From an uncultured Collinsella sp. (GTDB taxonomy: Bacteria; Actinomycetota; Coriobacteriia; Coriobacteriales; Coriobacteriaceae): 7,458 bases of DNA. The notes beneath the pieces are model-generated. The model was not told the DNA's origin. It saw only the letters and a program-made list of their open reading frames with translations, and searched no databases. Both the position numbers and the translations under genes were made by a program. Below, piece after piece: positions 5,106 through 7,458 of this stretch. Location of the stretch: NCBI GenBank assembly GCA_900551625.1, contig URWZ01000073.1, positions 1 to 7,458 on the forward strand. Reading direction: 5' to 3'. The stretch's first letter is position 1, and each line of letters opens with the position of its first letter.

Positions 5106-5153
5106 TCTCGAAGAATGTTCGAGAAAAGCCCAGCTAACGAGCCCGTGGCTTTT
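5106..5153 (+). promoter_or_regulatory. Two adjacent hairpins in the glf leader, the second terminator-like
   Basis: Hairpin 1 is TCTCGAA (5106-5112) with TTCGAGA (5118-5124). Hairpin 2 is AAAAGCC (5124-5130) with GGCTTTT (5147-5153), containing GCT/AGC around AACG (5133-5142). They share base 5124. Hairpin 2 ends in a T-run just before the RBS AAGGAG (5157-5162), so a stop there would cut off glf translation signals. This is consistent with attenuation or with control of RBS access. Confidence 0.45.
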
Positions 5154-5167
5154 GACAAGGAGTATCG

Positions 5168-6370
5168 ATGCAGATTACCTCAGGCCTGCCTGAAGGCTTT
5201 AACGCCGGCGCATACGACATGATTGTCGTCGGTGCCGGATATGCCGGTGCCGTTTGTGCCCGCCGTCTCGCCGAGACCATCGGCTATCGCGTTGCCGTTC
5301 TGGAGCGCCGTAGCCACATTGCGGGCAACGCCTACGACTGCGCTGATGAGGCCGGGATCCTGGTCCACGAGTATGGTCCACACATCTACCATACCTTTAA
5401 TGAGCGCGTCCACAATTTCCTGTCGCGCTTTACCAAGTGGACGGACTACCAGCACAAGGTGCTCGCCAATATCAACGGCACCCTTATGCCCGTGCCCTTT
5501 AACCATGCGAGCCTTAAGCTCGCCTTTGGCGATGAGCGTGGCGAGGAGCTGTATCAGAAGCTCGTGGAGACCTTTGGCAAGGACGTCAAGGTGCCCATCA
5601 TGGAGCTGCGCAAGAAGAACGACCCGGATCTTGCCGAGGTCGCCGATTACGTCTACGAGAACGTCTTTTTGCATTACACCATGAAGCAGTGGGGCCAGAC
5701 GCCCGATCAGATCGACCCCTCGATCACCGGCCGCGTCCCCGTCTTTGTGGGCGATGACGATCGCTACTTCCCGCAGGCTCCCTTCCAGGGCATGCCGCAG
5801 GACGGCTATACCGCGCTGTTCGAGCACATGCTCGACCACGATCTGATTGATGTGTTCTGCGACGTGGACGCCCGCGACCTCTTCGAGATCGACGAGACCA
5901 CCGTCAAGATCGACGGCAAGGTCTATGGCGGCGAGATCGTCTACACCGGTCCGCTCGACGAGCTGTTCAACCTCGACCTGGGCGCTCTGCCGTACCGTAC
6001 GCTCGACATGAAGTTCGAGACGCTCGATATGGACCAGTTCCAGCCCGTGGGCACCGTCAACTACACCACGAGCGAGGATTACACGCGCATCACCGAGTTC
6101 AAGAACATGACTGGTCAGGTCCTGCCCGGCAAGACCACCATCATGAAGGAGTATTCCAAGGCCTATACGCCTGGCTCGGGCGAGACGCCCTATTACGCCA
6201 TTCTGGAGCCCGAGAACCGCGAGCTCTACGAGCGCTATCTTGAGCGTGTCCAGAACCTGACGAACTTCCACCCGGTGGGTCGCCTGGCCGAGTATCGTTA
6301 CTACGATATGGATGCCGTGACCAACTCCGCCCTCGATCTTTCGGATGAGATTATCGCCTGCCATGCATAA
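5168..6370 (+). CDS. glf: UDP-galactopyranose mutase
   Basis: A flavoenzyme of 400 aa (E. coli Glf 367) that converts UDP-galactopyranose to UDP-galactofuranose, the donor for galactofuranose in surface glycans; cytoplasmic. FAD-binding Rossmann motif IVVGAGYAG (19-27) with ribose-binding Glu46 in VAVLERR. Further family motifs: GPHIYHT (70-76), HYTMKQWG (169-176), GRVPVF (188-193), FPQAPFQGMPQDGY (201-214), YTRITEFK (305-312), EYSKAY (328-333) and FHPVGRLAEYRYYDMD (367-382). Arg189 and Arg307 appear to match the two conserved UDP-galactose-binding arginines (Klebsiella R174, R280), and Trp175 the conserved tryptophan. The start is chosen for AAGGAG five bases upstream; it gives a 16-17 residue N-terminal extension before the usual M-IVVG start (internal ATG at 5219, which has no RBS). 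The next gene overlaps its stop codon, so the two are translationally coupled. Confidence 0.95.
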   Translation: MQITSGLPEGFNAGAYDMIVVGAGYAGAVCARRLAETIGYRVAVLERRSHIAGNAYDCADEAGILVHEYGPHIYHTFNERVHNFLSRFTKWTDYQHKVLANINGTLMPVPFNHASLKLAFGDERGEELYQKLVETFGKDVKVPIMELRKKNDPDLAEVADYVYENVFLHYTMKQWGQTPDQIDPSITGRVPVFVGDDDRYFPQAPFQGMPQDGYTALFEHMLDHDLIDVFCDVDARDLFEIDETTVKIDGKVYGGEIVYTGPLDELFNLDLGALPYRTLDMKFETLDMDQFQPVGTVNYTTSEDYTRITEFKNMTGQVLPGKTTIMKEYSKAYTPGSGETPYYAILEPENRELYERYLERVQNLTNFHPVGRLAEYRYYDMDAVTNSALDLSDEIIACHA

Positions 6371-7394
6371 AGTCATATCATTCGGTATTCCCTCGTATAA
6401 CGCCGCCAAGGACATGGACCATTGCATCACCTCCATTCTGGAGGGGAGCAATTACGCCACCGATATCGAGATCATCATCGTCGATGACGGTTCCAAGGAC
6501 GAGACGGCAGCTAAGGCCGACGAGTGGGAGACACGTTATCCCGGCATCATTCGCGCGGTGCATCAGGAGAACGGTGGCCACGGCATTGCCGTCCTTTCGG
6601 GCTTGCGCGAGGCACAGGGCACCTACTACAAGGTCGTCGACTCGGACGACTGGCTCGATGGCGCAGCCCTGTCGACCATGCTTTCGATCCTGCGCGGTTT
6701 TGAGGAGCGCGACCAGCGCGTCGACCTCTTTATCTCGAACTATGTGTACGAGAAGGTTTACGAGGGTACGCATACCGCTATTGGCTACAAGTTTGCCCTG
6801 CCGCGAAAAAAGATCTTTACCTGGGACCAGATTGGTCATTTCCGTCTGGACCAGAATCTGCTCATGCACAGCCTGTGCTATCGCACGGATGTGCTGCGCG
6901 CGTCCAATCTGCCTATGCCGCCGCACACGTTCTATGTAGACAACATCTACGCCTACGTGCCGCTGCCGCGCTGCAAGACCATGTACTACGCCGACATCGA
7001 CCTCTATCGGTACTTTATCGGTCGCGAGGGCCAGAGCGTCAACGAGGCCACGATGGTCAAGCGTCTGGACCAGCAGTTCCGCGTGACGCGCATCATGATG
7101 GAGTCGTTCCACCTGTACAGCGATGTCGAGTCGTCGCGTCTGCGCTCGTACATGATGGGCTATTTCACCATGATGATGGCAATCTGCTCGGTGCTTACTA
7201 AGCTTTCCGACGAGGATTGTGCCGATGAGCGCCTGAAGACGTTGTGGAGTGATTTAAAGGCCTATGACGAGCGTATGTATCGTCGTGCACGCTACGGTGT
7301 GGTCGGCTTCTTCACCAATCTGCGCGGTCGTGCCGGTGACAAAACCACACTCGGCCTATACCATCTTGCCTCAAAGATCTTCAAATTCAACTAG
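6363..7394 (+). CDS. Family 2 glycosyltransferase, partner of glf
   Basis: GT-A fold glycosyltransferase, 343 aa from ATG 6363. N-terminal nucleotide-sugar domain: SFGIPSYN near residue 5, IVDDGSKDET (39-48), HQENGGHG (67-74) and the metal-binding DSDDW (93-97). A downstream YVDN (191-194) may be in the acceptor/catalytic region. No membrane span is evident, so it probably works at the inner face of the membrane. ATG 6363 lies inside the last codons of glf (ATGCATAA overlap of 8 bases), implying coupled translation. An in-frame ATG at 6345 would add six residues (MRLSPA) but has no better RBS, and family members usually start close to the V-S-x-x-I-P-x-Y-N strand. Being paired with glf, it may transfer galactofuranose or another sugar to the same glycan. 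This rests on context only. Confidence 0.9.
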   Translation: MHKVISFGIPSYNAAKDMDHCITSILEGSNYATDIEIIIVDDGSKDETAAKADEWETRYPGIIRAVHQENGGHGIAVLSGLREAQGTYYKVVDSDDWLDGAALSTMLSILRGFEERDQRVDLFISNYVYEKVYEGTHTAIGYKFALPRKKIFTWDQIGHFRLDQNLLMHSLCYRTDVLRASNLPMPPHTFYVDNIYAYVPLPRCKTMYYADIDLYRYFIGREGQSVNEATMVKRLDQQFRVTRIMMESFHLYSDVESSRLRSYMMGYFTMMMAICSVLTKLSDEDCADERLKTLWSDLKAYDERMYRRARYGVVGFFTNLRGRAGDKTTLGLYHLASKIFKFN

Positions 7395-7414
7395 CACAGA
7401 AACGCTCGGGTAAC

Positions 7415-7431
7415 GGGGACCCCTGGTCCTT
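7415..7431 (+). terminator. Weak hairpin after the glycosyltransferase
   Basis: GGACC (7417-7421) pairs with GGTCC (7425-7429) around CCT, extended by two G-U pairs, 21 bp after the stop codon. No clear T-run follows (TTAACTT), so it is at best a weak terminator. The rest of the window to 7458 shows nothing recognisable. Confidence 0.3.
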
Positions 7432-7458
7432 AACTTGCTACTTCGAACAGTCCTGCGC

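Noticed and set aside
5107..5123. LexA/SOS box (TCGAA-N5-TTCGA)
   Set aside because: The Gram-positive box needs CGAAC-N4-GTTCG spacing. Here the half-sites are one base too close and one inner C is missing; a leader hairpin fits better.
5152..5180. Perfect -35 TTGACA at 5152-5157
   Set aside because: The expected -10 (TTACCT at 5175-5180) is poor and would start transcription inside glf; the hexamer is probably a by-product of the T-run and RBS.

Overview
The window is about 7.4 kb of high-GC bacterial DNA. Strong G/C-ending codon use, good AGGAG-type ribosome binding sites and the gene set (stand-alone acetate kinase and phosphotransacetylase, UDP-galactopyranose mutase) fit a fermentative actinobacterium of the Coriobacteriia, probably Collinsella-like. 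That placement rests on sequence impression, not a search. The first 48 bases are not biological: they are the end of an Illumina P7 primer, an 8-base index and the Nextera transposase adapter. The window therefore begins at an untrimmed contig end.

Layout: (1) 49-756 +, the C-terminal half of a multi-pass membrane transporter (MFS-like), truncated by the contig end and followed by a hairpin terminator. (2) 877-2055 +, a first acetate kinase with a strong terminator, and 2220-3398 +, a second acetate kinase paralogue of identical length with its own leader and terminator. (3) 3399-3955, a 557-bp gene-free stretch. It holds the second ackA terminator, three degenerate tandem copies of a 62-bp unit, and a 131-bp nested palindrome made of 29-bp perfect inverted repeats around a second long hairpin. 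(4) 3956-4936 -, phosphotransacetylase, convergent with the ackA pair. (5) 4937-5167, a divergent regulatory region with two opposed TATAAT boxes, an operator-like dyad, and terminator-like hairpins in the leaders of both pta and glf. (6) 5168-6370 +, UDP-galactopyranose mutase, overlapping a family-2 glycosyltransferase (6363-7394 +).

Function: Pta converts acetyl-CoA to acetyl phosphate, and the acetate kinases make acetate and ATP from it. This is the classic substrate-level phosphorylation route of fermenters, but here it is split over three transcription units instead of a pta-ackA operon. The second kinase keeps the canonical active-site residues I can place. The first carries substitutions at two normally conserved positions (Asn to Ser in the HLGNGS motif, His to Tyr in HGTSH), although its codon use looks that of a highly expressed gene. 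The glf-glycosyltransferase pair is a separate two-gene unit, probably for galactofuranose-containing surface glycans.

The least ordinary parts are the non-coding ones: the 62-bp degenerate repeats, the nested palindrome between the converging acetate genes, and the compact divergent pta/glf control region.
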